Shown here piece by piece: positions 8,832-16,357 of a stretch of DNA of 28,648 nucleotides. The position numbers and the translations under genes were made by a program. Source of the stretch: CAYNST01 sp964546435 (GTDB taxonomy: Bacteria; Pseudomonadota; Gammaproteobacteria; Pseudomonadales; Cellvibrionaceae); assembly GCA_964546435.1 (NCBI GenBank), contig CAZJKJ010000045.1, positions 1-28,648 of the forward strand, written 5' to 3'. Numbering within the stretch: the first letter of the stretch is position 1; each line of letters starts with the position of its first letter. The notes beneath the pieces were generated by a model, which was not told the DNA's origin, did not search any database, and was given only the letters and a program-made list of their open reading frames with translations.

Positions 8832-9662
8832 ATGGTCACTGTCGCCGCAATCCAGATGGCCAGCTGCAGCGAAATCTCCGTCAACCTGGATGCCGCGGCG
8901 GAACTCATCGGCGCAGCGGCCCGTCAGGGTGCCCAGCTCATTGTACTGCCGGAAAATTTCGCCTGTTACGGACGCACGGATGTGAGCGCAACCGGTCAGG
9001 CCGAAATCGCCTTTGAGGGTCCGATCAGCCGGTTTTTGTGCAGAATGGCGCGGACCACTGCAACCTGGATCGTGGGTGGAACCATTCCCTGCGCGAGGGG
9101 GCTGGACGGCTCACTGGCCGCGCCCGGAAAAGCATTCGCGGCGCAGACAGTATGGTCATCTGCAGGGCAGCTGGTGGCCCGCTATGACAAGATTCATCTG
9201 TTTGATGCCGATGTGAGAGACGGTATCGGCAGCTATCGGGAATCCAATCGGCTGGAGCCGGGTTCGCTGCCGGTTTGCGTGCAGACACCATGGGGCGCAA
9301 TGGGACTGGCCACCTGTTATGACTTGCGCTTTCCCGAGTATTTCCGACTGCTGCGGGAGCAGGGAGCGCTGCTGGTCACGCTGCCGTCAGCGTTTACCTA
9401 CAGCACCGGTGAGGCGCACTGGGAAGTGCTGTTGCGCGCACGCGCCATCGAAAACCAGGTGTTCATGATCGGCGCCAACCAGGGCGGTGACCACGGAGGA
9501 GGGCGCAGAACCTGGGGCCAGTCCTGTGTGATCTCTCCGTGGGGCGAGCTGCTCGCAAGCGCATCTGAAATGGGCTCGCAGTACGTACTGGCGCAGCTGG
9601 ACTTTGCGCAGCTCGACGATGTGCGTCAGCGAATGCCCGTTATTCGACATCGGCGCTTTTAG
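8832..9662 (+). CDS. Carbon-nitrogen hydrolase, Nit1/Nit2-type amidase
   Basis: Nitrilase-superfamily amidase. Members in this genomic position are thought to act as deaminated-glutathione amidases or omega-amidases, a metabolite-repair role in the cytosol. The 276-residue product has the full catalytic triad: Glu41 (LPENFACYG), Lys120 (RYDKIHLFD) and Cys162 (ATCYDLRFPEYFR). The ATG at 8832 follows GGAGG at 8823-8827 with ideal spacing. It sits 59 bases after yhdP and is probably the last gene of the mreB transcription unit. The usual next neighbour, tldD, is missing. The exact substrate cannot be read from sequence. Confidence 0.93.
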   Translation: MVTVAAIQMASCSEISVNLDAAAELIGAAARQGAQLIVLPENFACYGRTDVSATGQAEIAFEGPISRFLCRMARTTATWIVGGTIPCARGLDGSLAAPGKAFAAQTVWSSAGQLVARYDKIHLFDADVRDGIGSYRESNRLEPGSLPVCVQTPWGAMGLATCYDLRFPEYFRLLREQGALLVTLPSAFTYSTGEAHWEVLLRARAIENQVFMIGANQGGDHGGGRRTWGQSCVISPWGELLASASEMGSQYVLAQLDFAQLDDVRQRMPVIRHRRF

Positions 9663-9690
9663 CGCTACGAATTGGTCTGCTTGATGCTAA

Positions 9691-9714
9691 GGAACCTCTG
9701 AGGTCGGGGGTTCC
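9691..9714 (+). terminator. Possible terminator hairpin after nit
   Basis: GGAACC (9691-9696) pairs with GGTTCC (9709-9714), and the loop contains the overlapping palindrome ACCTCTGAGGT. No U-run follows. Its place about 30 bases after the nit stop fits the end of the transcription unit, but it is a weak call. Confidence 0.3.
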
Positions 9715-9759
9715 CTAGCCGAGGATTGTAATCAGCAGGTTAGTACCGGAGTGATTGCC

Positions 9760-10158
9760 ATGACCGCTTTAAGCCAGAATCAGATCCAGATGTTCAATGA
9801 ACGCCTGACGGTGCGTCGAAATCAGCTGCTGGATGATGTGATCGAACGGATACGGGGCGAAGACAGTGACAGCGCCAGTCATCTTGAAGAACAGTTGACG
9901 CAGAAGGGTGAGGCCTGCGTCGTTGACGAGATTATCAGCCTTCAACTCGATTATCTCGAGCGCGAAATCCGCCAGTTACACGGCGTTCAAAGCGCCAAGC
10001 AGCGGATCAAGGACGGGACTTATGGAATCTGTATCGACTGCCAGCAAGAGATCAACCCCGATCGGCTGGAGCTGCAACCCAGTGCCACCCGGTGCGGCCC
10101 GTGTCAGGAGCATTATGAGTCCATCCACGGCTCCGAGGAGCGTGAAGACGTTCTTTAA
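9760..10158 (+). CDS. DksA/TraR-family zinc-finger protein
   Basis: Small protein of the DksA/TraR C4 zinc-finger family, whose best-known members enter the RNA polymerase secondary channel and modulate stress promoters. The product is 132 residues: a helical N-terminal region likely to form a coiled coil (about 1-80), then a zinc finger with Cys91-X2-Cys94 and Cys112-X2-Cys115. The typical YGICIDC signature is present. ATG 9760 is preferred over an in-frame GTG at 9751 because GGAG (9748-9751) is well spaced for it. True DksA has a specific acidic loop tip; I cannot confirm it here, so RNA polymerase binding is inference. It stands alone between a + hairpin and a convergent gene. Confidence 0.88.
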   Translation: MTALSQNQIQMFNERLTVRRNQLLDDVIERIRGEDSDSASHLEEQLTQKGEACVVDEIISLQLDYLEREIRQLHGVQSAKQRIKDGTYGICIDCQQEINPDRLELQPSATRCGPCQEHYESIHGSEEREDVL

Positions 10159-10177
10159 ATTGCGGTGGGCGTAGGGT

Positions 10178-10212
10178 TCCGGGTGCAAGGGATCTGCCCC
10201 GGGGCACCCGGA
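10178..10212. terminator. Convergent hairpin between dksA-like and ferritin-like genes
   Basis: TCCGGGTGC (10178-10186) pairs perfectly over 9 bases with GCACCCGGA (10204-10212). The loop contains a nested 12-base palindrome, TGCCCCGGGGCA (10195-10206). It lies in the 66-base gap between convergent genes, as expected for a bidirectional terminator, though neither side has a clear U-run. Confidence 0.45.
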
Positions 10213-10224
10213 TTCCGCGTGTTA

Positions 10225-10677
10225 TCAGGTGCCTGGTTCCCTTGCCACAAGCTGGTCTTCCAGCCAGTTCCGGTGCGCGGTTTCATCAAGAAGGTATTCG
10301 GCAATAACCGCTCGAAACTCGTCAAAACCTTCAAAATCCGTATTGGCGGTGGCATAGGCGTCCGCGACACGGGCTTCCATCTGCATCAGTGTTTCCAGAA
10401 CAACCCGCTCACTCATTCCCGGAGCCAGTGCAACTTTGTTCTGTTCCTTTAGATTTTTTACATCGGTATCCAAAGGCGGGCTGTCATCATAATTGGCAAG
10501 AATGGTTGCCAATACTTCTATGTGACGCTGGTGGTCCGTCTTCAATCGGGCCAGCAGTTCTCGCAGCTCCAGATTGGCAACCTGTTCACTGGCCGTGGCA
10601 CAGGCGAGTTCGGCAACGTAATCCAGCTTTATCAACTCACGCAGGGTAGCAACGATTGCATGTTCAGTCATCTTCAT
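10225..10677 (-). CDS. Ferritin-like four-helix-bundle protein
   Basis: Predicted 150-residue all-helical protein resembling the ferritin-like/rubrerythrin superfamily (diiron or stress-induced four-helix bundles). Candidate metal ligands occur once per helix in the expected order: Glu in LDYVAEL, acidic and His residues in KTDHQRHIE, Glu in MQMEARVADAY, and the ExxH-type DETAHRNWLE near the C-terminus. ATG at 10677 is chosen because AGAGGG lies 8 bases upstream and because the codon overlaps the TGA of the upstream epimerase fragment as ATGA, so the two are translationally coupled. Specific activity (iron storage, peroxide handling) is unknown; superfamily assignment is from motif pattern only. 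Confidence 0.7.
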   Translation of the reverse strand: MKMTEHAIVATLRELIKLDYVAELACATASEQVANLELRELLARLKTDHQRHIEVLATILANYDDSPPLDTDVKNLKEQNKVALAPGMSERVVLETLMQMEARVADAYATANTDFEGFDEFRAVIAEYLLDETAHRNWLEDQLVAREPGT

Positions 10678-11072
10678 ACGCTCAACCCTCTGCTCGACAG
10701 CTCGTTGCGCATCACGTCTACCTTGTCCTCGGCCTCTTGATGCTCCAGCCATCGAGCCAGTTCCTCCAGACCTTTTTCAATGCTGACTTCCGGCTGATAA
10801 CCCAGAATTTCCGACGCCTTGCTGATATCGGCAAAACAATGACGGATATCTCCGACCCGGTACTGGCCGGAGACTTCAGGTTGGATATGGGATTTCTGCA
10901 GAACTTCTCCGGTCATGCGAGCGATGTCCAGAATCGAGTAGTGCTGGCCGCTGCCGATATTGAAAACCTGCCCCTCGGCGGCTGGCGTCTCGAGCGCGAG
11001 CTGACAGGCGCGCGCCACATCGTGAACGCTGACAAAGTCACGGCGTTGCAGATTGTCCTCGAAGCCCTGCAT
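10674..11072 (-). pseudogene. NAD-dependent epimerase/dehydratase, C-terminal remnant
   Basis: About 132 residues matching the C-terminal third of an extended short-chain dehydrogenase (UDP-glucose epimerase-like sugar epimerase/dehydratase). LQRRDFVSVHDVARACQLAL, EGQVFNIGSGQHYSILDIA and GDIRHCFADISKASEILGYQ are conserved substrate-domain blocks of that family. The N-terminal two thirds, including the GxxGxxG nucleotide-binding site and the YxxxK catalytic pair, are missing. Directly upstream of ATG 11072 is an in-frame TAG (11075-11073), and no other frame beyond it resembles an epimerase. The breakpoint adjoins AT-rich foreign-looking DNA. It is probably non-functional, or it marks a misassembly near the gap. 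It overlaps the ferritin-like gene by 4 bases. Confidence 0.8.
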
Positions 11073-11160
11073 CTACTGCAGTAGACACTTAACATGCTTG
11101 TGTATCAGGTCAATATCGAAGGAGATTTACAAAATCAAGAAATAATTACAAAAAATTCTT
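11073..11160. other. AT-rich breakpoint segment without a recognisable gene
   Basis: From the epimerase breakpoint the composition changes abruptly to AT-rich, especially 11095-11160. A 68-codon frame (11094-11300) crosses it, but its product resembles nothing I know and it runs into the hairpinned segment. A good ribosome-site-like GAAGGAG (11118-11124) has no conventional start at a suitable distance. Confidence 0.4.
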
Positions 11161-11355
11161 ATCGGGGAGGTTCCGCCGCATGGACTGCGCAAGGTGCGAA
11201 TCCGGGGTCCTGGTTACAGGTGCGAGATCACGAAAATTCCTGCGTAGAGGCTTCCGCAGGAACCGTGCCGATTAAATCTGGTTACATCCAGTCGGGGTGA
11301 GAAAGTAGGTATGATTCTTGATCAAGGTTCATGAGTTCACAGCCAGGTAGCGCGG
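11161..11355 (+). ncRNA. Structured segment, possibly the 5' end of a group II intron
   Basis: Several hairpins sit side by side. CCTG-GTTA-CAGG lies at 11209-11220. A perfect 8-bp stem TTCCTGCG/CGCAGGAA has a 10-base loop (about 11237-11262). CTGG-TTACAT-CCAG is enclosed by CCGA/TCGG (about 11268-11294), and the palindrome CTTGATCAAG lies at 11317-11326. The string GTGCGA at 11220-11225 matches the GUGYG 5' boundary consensus of bacterial group II introns, and the hairpins after it would fit the start of domain I. The segment is cut by the N gap, so no reverse transcriptase or domain V can be seen. A riboswitch or other cis-acting RNA is the alternative. Family assignment is inference. Confidence 0.3.
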
Positions 11356-11455
11356 NNNNNNNNNNNNNNNNNNNNNNNNNNNNNNNNNNNNNNNNNNNNN
11401 NNNNNNNNNNNNNNNNNNNNNNNNNNNNNNNNNNNNNNNNNNNNNNNNNNNNNNN
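11356..11455. other. Assembly gap of 100 N
   Basis: Exactly 100 N, the usual placeholder for unknown size. It hides the 5' end of the phospholipase D gene and whatever follows the structured segment. Confidence 0.98.
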
Positions 11456-11457
11456 TT

Positions 11458-12528
11458 CTGCAGAATGGACTGCTGCTGCGAGAGATGATGAAAGACATCA
11501 GCGAAGCCCGGCAAACCATTCATTTTGAAACCTATATGTGGTGTCGCGGACGCTTCGAATCTGCCCTGGTAGAGCTGCTGTGCAGCAAGGCGCGCGAGGG
11601 CGTCAAGGTGCGGGTGCTGATAGATGCACTGGGAGCAATCCGGGCGCGTGACCGGCAGCTCAAACGGCTTCGGAAGGGCGGTGTGGAGCTGTGCCATTTC
11701 CGGCACTTCAAAGCGTTGAATCTTTACCACTTCAACAACCGCATGCACCGTAAAATTCTGGTGGTTGACGGACTCACGGCCTACACGTGTGGCCACGGTG
11801 TTGCGGACGAGTGGCTCGGCAACGCTCAGGACAGCGATCACTGGCGGGATACCGGTGCCCGAATGACGGGGCCGGTGGTGCATCATATCCAGTCCATATT
11901 CATGCAGGACTGGTGTACGGCGAGCCACGGCGTGCCGGTGGGATCCGGATGTTTTCCAAAGCAGCGCCGCGCGGGCGATACCTCGGTGCATGTGGTGAAA
12001 AGCTCGACCAAAGCGAATGACTCCAGCGTAGCGCTTTTCTACAAGCTCGCCATGGCCAGCGCCAAGCAGGAAATCATTATTCAGAATCCGTATTTCAGCC
12101 CCGATGAGGATCTCTCCCGCTTGCTCATGGATAAAGCCTCTGCCGGAGTTAAAGTTCATTTGATGCTGCCCGGGCGCCATACAGACAACTACTTCGTCTT
12201 GCTCGCGGGCCGCAAACTGTACCGCCGTCTGCTCGAAGCGGGGGTGCATATCTATGAATTCCTGCCGACCATGATGCACCAGAAAATCGTTGTCATCGAT
12301 GGCAAGTGGTCGCATGTTGGCACGACCAACCTTGACATGCGCTCGCTGGCGCTCAACGCGGAACTTGGCGTGGGCATTCTGGATGGCCGGATTGCCCAGC
12401 AGTTGCGCCATGCCTTCAAGCAGGATCTGGCGCGATGTCAGCGGATCAACCTGGATGCGTGGCGGCGTCGCAGTTGGCCCATGCGAGTGGGGGAGTGGTT
12501 TGCGTTCCGCTTGCGGGCGCAGATCTGA
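11458..12528 (+). CDS. Cardiolipin synthase-like phospholipase D protein, 5' partial
   Basis: Phospholipase D-superfamily enzyme, most like cardiolipin synthases that join two phosphatidylglycerols in the membrane. The reading frame is open from the gap edge (LQNGLLLREMMKDI), and that sequence is itself conserved family sequence, so the true start lies inside the gap and ATG 11485 is probably internal. About 357 residues are visible. Both HKD motifs are intact: HRKILVVDG, with His at visible residue 97, and HQKIVVIDG followed by GTTNLDMRSLALNAE, the typical second-motif block. The stop is at 12526-12528. Any N-terminal membrane anchor is unseen. yihY follows after 52 bases. Related phospholipase D genes accompany trehalose/glycogen genes in pseudomonad stress islands. 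Substrate could differ. Confidence 0.88.
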   Translation: MQNGLLLREMMKDISEARQTIHFETYMWCRGRFESALVELLCSKAREGVKVRVLIDALGAIRARDRQLKRLRKGGVELCHFRHFKALNLYHFNNRMHRKILVVDGLTAYTCGHGVADEWLGNAQDSDHWRDTGARMTGPVVHHIQSIFMQDWCTASHGVPVGSGCFPKQRRAGDTSVHVVKSSTKANDSSVALFYKLAMASAKQEIIIQNPYFSPDEDLSRLLMDKASAGVKVHLMLPGRHTDNYFVLLAGRKLYRRLLEAGVHIYEFLPTMMHQKIVVIDGKWSHVGTTNLDMRSLALNAELGVGILDGRIAQQLRHAFKQDLARCQRINLDAWRRRSWPMRVGEWFAFRLRAQI

Positions 12529-12580
12529 CCGGTTTGCAGCCATGCAAATCCTGCAGGTGTATTCTTCGAAAGGATAGCGA

Positions 12581-13489
12581 GTGAACCCGATCAGAAAACT
12601 CAAATCAGCCGGGTCGATGGTGATTGAAGCCGGCAGCAAATGGTTCAGTCGCGACCCCTTTCGCAACAGCACTGTGATCGCTTACTACACGATATTTTCG
12701 CTGCCGGGGCTGTTGGTTATTCTGGTCAACATGGTGGGCTATTTCTGGGGCGAACAGTTTATCGCGGACCTCATTACAGAGCAGACGCGGGATACAATCG
12801 GACGGGATAGCGCCCGGGTTATTCAAGTCATCATGAATAATGTTCAGGATGAGGATAAAACCCGGGTGGCCTCCTGGATGGGATTCGCCACTTTGCTGTT
12901 CGGCGCCACCGGTCTTTTCTACCAGATTCAGCAATCACTGAACATGATATGGGAAGTGGAAGTGCGACCGGGCGGGCAATTCCTGAAGTTTCTGAAGGAC
13001 CGGATTTTTTCTTTCGGATTGATTCTTACCGTTGGCTTCTTGTTGCTGGTATCCCTGATTCTCTCCACCTTCCTTGGCTCTGTGAGTGACTGGGTGAGCC
13101 AGCACTTTTCGGAGTCCCTGGCTGTGCTGTTCAGCGTGCTCGACATAGTGCTCTCGCTTACTGTCATAACGGTGCTGTTTGCCGCGATCTTTAAAATACT
13201 GCCCGACGCCGAAATCAGTTGGCGGGATGTGTGGGTGGGTGCCGTCGTTACGGCAGTGCTCTTTGTGGTCGCCAAATTTGTGTTGGGATTTTATTTCGGC
13301 CACAGCCGCCCCGGTCTTGCTTACGGGACGGCTGGCAGTATTGTGTTAATCCTTTTGTGGGTGTCTTACACCACCATGGTTTTACTGTTCGGTGCAGAAT
13401 TTACCAAAGTTTACGCAGAGCGCCGGGGTCGGCGTATTCCTCCCAGTGAAATCGCGGTTGCCGCGCCGGAAAAAGACGAGGAGGTATAG
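12581..13489 (+). CDS. YihY/BrkB family inner membrane protein
   Basis: Polytopic membrane protein of the YihY/virulence factor BrkB family (UPF0761); the molecular function is unsettled, and the old tRNA-nuclease (RNase BN) label is known to be wrong. The 302-residue product has about six hydrophobic segments (near residues 32-55, 100-120, 140-165, 180-210, 215-240, 245-275) and the family blocks YYTIFSLPGLLVI and YGTAGSIVLILLWVSYTTMVLLFGAEFT near the C-terminus. GTG 12581 follows AAAGGA with good spacing. It probably shares a transcript with the cardiolipin-synthase-like gene 52 bases upstream. The 197-base stretch to treY contains only weak hairpins. Confidence 0.9.
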   Translation: MNPIRKLKSAGSMVIEAGSKWFSRDPFRNSTVIAYYTIFSLPGLLVILVNMVGYFWGEQFIADLITEQTRDTIGRDSARVIQVIMNNVQDEDKTRVASWMGFATLLFGATGLFYQIQQSLNMIWEVEVRPGGQFLKFLKDRIFSFGLILTVGFLLLVSLILSTFLGSVSDWVSQHFSESLAVLFSVLDIVLSLTVITVLFAAIFKILPDAEISWRDVWVGAVVTAVLFVVAKFVLGFYFGHSRPGLAYGTAGSIVLILLWVSYTTMVLLFGAEFTKVYAERRGRRIPPSEIAVAAPEKDEEV

Positions 13490-13686
13490 CGCTGCAAAGA
13501 CGCAGGATGCTCTGGTATTGAAGTTGCATTGCAGCAATCCGGTCGCAGTGGAACACATTCTACGCATTGCCCTGCACCGTCCGGCTGAGTTAACGTGTTC
13601 AGCGGATTGCAGGCGGCAGGCACGTCGTGCGGTCAAACCTGCAGGCCCGGCTGATTCCAATTCCCGATAAAAGGAGCATAACGTTC

Positions 13687-16356
13687 ATGCAGGGCTCTCC
13701 TGTTGCCAGTTACCGTCTACAACTCCACCCGAACTTCGGGTTTGCCGATGCGCAGAAACTGCTTCCTTACCTCGCCAGGCTCGGCATCAGCCACGTTTAT
13801 ACCTCCCCCTATCTGCAAGCCGCCAAAGACAGTTCCCACGGGTATGACGTCGTCAACCCCGGTGTCGTCAACCAGCAACTCGGGGGTGAAAATGCCCACG
13901 CCGAGTTTTGCGAGGCCATTCAGGCGGCCGGGCTTTCCCATTTGATCGACATTGTGCCGAATCACATGGCCATCAGCGGAAAGCAGAATCCCTGGTGGTG
14001 GGATGTTCTGCAAAACGGCCAGGCGAGCCGCTTTGCTACTTATTTCGATGTCGACTGGGAAACCAACGGTGAGCGCTGGCCGAACAAGGTGCTGTTACCG
14101 GTTCTGGGCGATCACTATGGCCGGATTCTGGAAGCCGGCGAACTGACCCTGTGCTATGACAATGGCGCATTTGAACTGCACTATTTTGATCACGCCTTTC
14201 CCATCGACCCATCCAGCACGGCTGGCTTGCTGGGGGCGGCGGCGGCGGCCTGCGGCTCGGATGTACTGGCCTTTATCGCAGAAAGTTATGCGCGGATTCC
14301 GCGCCCCAGCGTGATGGCACAAAGCGAAGTGGAGCAGCGGCATCGCGACAAGATAGTGCTGTCGAATATGCTGGCCAGACTCTGCTGGGAAGACACCGAC
14401 AGCCACGCCGCTATTGAAGAACAGGTGCGACGCTTGAATGAAGATCCGGATGCTCTGGATCGTCTTATAGAGCAGCAGAACTACCGCCTCGCCTGGTGGC
14501 GCACTGCCAGTCGCGACCTCGGCTATCGACGCTTCTTCGACATCACGGATCTGGCTGGCGTGCGCGCCGAACGGCTGGAAGTATTCCACGCCTCCCACGC
14601 CCTGCCGATTCGCTGGGTGCGCAAAGGCTGGGTTCAGGGTCTGCGGGTAGATCACCCGGACGGGCTGCGGGACCCGGCGGAATATTTCAACCGGCTCAAC
14701 CGGGTCTGTCCGGGCGCCTGGCTCCTGGCGGAGAAAATTCTGGAAAGGGGAGAGCGGCTGCCGCCCAACTGGCCCATCGCCGGGACCACCGGTTACGACT
14801 TTCTCATCACCTTGAACGGCGTGTTTGTCGATGCGGATAACGCAGAGGCCATGACCGACGTCTACCGGGAATTTTCCGGCGAGCAGGACGACTATGAGAC
14901 GGTCGCGCGGGACAGCAAACGGGAAGTGCTCACGGAACTGCTGGTGAGCGAGTTGAACCGGCTGACCAACCTGTTTGTGGATGTCTGCGAAACCCATCGG
15001 CGCCACCGGGATTACACCAGCTACGAGCTGCGGGAAACCCTCTGCGAGACGGCGGTCTGCTTTCCCGTGTACCGGTCTTATGTCTCCACCAATTCGCGCT
15101 CCGTGCAGGCCCAGGATCTGGAGCATATCGATCAGGCGATCAATGGCGCCAAAGAGGGGCGCCCGGATCTGGATCCCGAGCTGTTCGAATTCCTGCGGCG
15201 CATTCTGAAGCTCAAAGTGCCGGGGCGCAGGGAGGGCGAACTGGCGATGCGCTTTCAGCAGCTGACCGGTCCGGCCATGGCGAAAGGCATTGAAGATACG
15301 GCTTTTTATCGCTATCACCGACTGGCCTCGCTGAATGAAGTTGGGGGTGATCCCGGTGAATTCGGCACCAGCGTCGAAGCATTCCACAGCGCGTGCAGTG
15401 TCACCCAGGCCGAGTATCCGGAGACCCTGCTGGCCGCGACCACCCATGACACCAAACGCAGCGAAGATGTGCGCGCCCGCATCGCGGTGCTCTCGGAAAT
15501 TCCGTCCGCCTGGCAGGCAGCGGTCTCTCATTGGCGCGATCTCAATGTCCCGTGCCGCAGCGGTGAGTGGCCCGATCCCAACACGGAATATCTGTTGTAT
15601 CAGACCCTGGTGGGCGCATGGCCGATCGACGGTGAACGGATGATCCAGTACGCGGAGAAGGCGTGCCGGGAAGCGAAATGCGAAACCAGCTGGACCAATC
15701 AGAATGAAGCCTACGAGACGGCCATCAAGCAGTTTCTGACGGCGATCCTTGCCAATGAAAACTTTCTGAACGAACTGAACACATTTGTCGACGGCATTAC
15801 CCGGGCGGGCCGGATCAACTCTCTGGCGCAAACGCTGGTTCGCCTGACGGCACCGGGGGTTCCCGATGTTTACCAGGGTAACGAGTTGTGGGATCTGAGT
15901 CTGGTCGATCCGGATAATCGCCGGCCGGTGGATTTCGAGCAACGCATGGCGCTGTTGCAGGATCTTCCGGGCATGAGCGCCGCCGACGTCATGGCGGGTA
16001 TGGATATCGGCCTGCCGAAGATGTGGACCATCAGCCAAACGCTGCTTTTGCGGCGGGCACATCCGGATGTGTTCGGCGCTCAGAGTCGTTATCAGGCGGT
16101 GCAGGCCGAAGGCAGCAAAAGCCGACACCTGCTGGCCTATTTGCGCGCAGAGCGGGTGCTGGTTGCCGTGCCACGGCTGGTTCAGAGTCTGGCCGATGAG
16201 TGGGAGGACACCTGCATTGAGATACCGGAAGGCCGTTGGCGCAATGTGTTAACCAATACCATCGTCGCCACGAGCGATCTGCCGGGCGGGCGCCTGTTCA
16301 TGACGCAACTGTTCGAGCAATTCCCCACCGCACTGCTCATCCGGGAGGACACATAA
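13687..16356 (+). CDS. treY: Maltooligosyltrehalose synthase TreY
   Basis: GH13 intramolecular transglucosylase that turns the reducing-end alpha-1,4 bond of maltooligosaccharides into an alpha,alpha-1,1 bond, giving maltooligosyl trehalose. The 889-residue product is within the family range. It opens with VASYRLQLHPNFGFADA and YTSPYLQAAKDSSHGYDV, typical of TreY. Catalytic residues are visible: nucleophile Asp322 (GLRVDHPDGL), general acid Glu349 (LLAEKIL) and Asp588 (TTHDTKRSEDVRARI). ATG 13687 has AAAAGGAG upstream; earlier in-frame starts lack this and add unconserved residues. treZ begins two bases after the stop, so the pair is one unit. MalQ, sometimes found between them, is absent. 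Confidence 0.97.
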   Translation: MQGSPVASYRLQLHPNFGFADAQKLLPYLARLGISHVYTSPYLQAAKDSSHGYDVVNPGVVNQQLGGENAHAEFCEAIQAAGLSHLIDIVPNHMAISGKQNPWWWDVLQNGQASRFATYFDVDWETNGERWPNKVLLPVLGDHYGRILEAGELTLCYDNGAFELHYFDHAFPIDPSSTAGLLGAAAAACGSDVLAFIAESYARIPRPSVMAQSEVEQRHRDKIVLSNMLARLCWEDTDSHAAIEEQVRRLNEDPDALDRLIEQQNYRLAWWRTASRDLGYRRFFDITDLAGVRAERLEVFHASHALPIRWVRKGWVQGLRVDHPDGLRDPAEYFNRLNRVCPGAWLLAEKILERGERLPPNWPIAGTTGYDFLITLNGVFVDADNAEAMTDVYREFSGEQDDYETVARDSKREVLTELLVSELNRLTNLFVDVCETHRRHRDYTSYELRETLCETAVCFPVYRSYVSTNSRSVQAQDLEHIDQAINGAKEGRPDLDPELFEFLRRILKLKVPGRREGELAMRFQQLTGPAMAKGIEDTAFYRYHRLASLNEVGGDPGEFGTSVEAFHSACSVTQAEYPETLLAATTHDTKRSEDVRARIAVLSEIPSAWQAAVSHWRDLNVPCRSGEWPDPNTEYLLYQTLVGAWPIDGERMIQYAEKACREAKCETSWTNQNEAYETAIKQFLTAILANENFLNELNTFVDGITRAGRINSLAQTLVRLTAPGVPDVYQGNELWDLSLVDPDNRRPVDFEQRMALLQDLPGMSAADVMAGMDIGLPKMWTISQTLLLRRAHPDVFGAQSRYQAVQAEGSKSRHLLAYLRAERVLVAVPRLVQSLADEWEDTCIEIPEGRWRNVLTNTIVATSDLPGGRLFMTQLFEQFPTALLIREDT

Positions 16357-16357
16357 G

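Noticed and set aside
10678..10752. N-terminal extension of the ferritin-like gene to 10752
   Set aside because: The added Arg/Gln/Gly-rich residues overlap the epimerase fragment and lack a ribosome site; ATG 10677 has AGAGGG and an ATGA overlap.
11329..12672. Minus-strand frame reading through the N gap
   Set aside because: Antisense to the phospholipase D gene, and its continuity depends on an arbitrary 100-N placeholder.
14095..16128. 677-codon open frame on the minus strand
   Set aside because: Lies wholly antisense to treY, which has full catalytic motifs; its product is His/Arg/Gln-rich without domain features, as expected of a GC-rich shadow frame.
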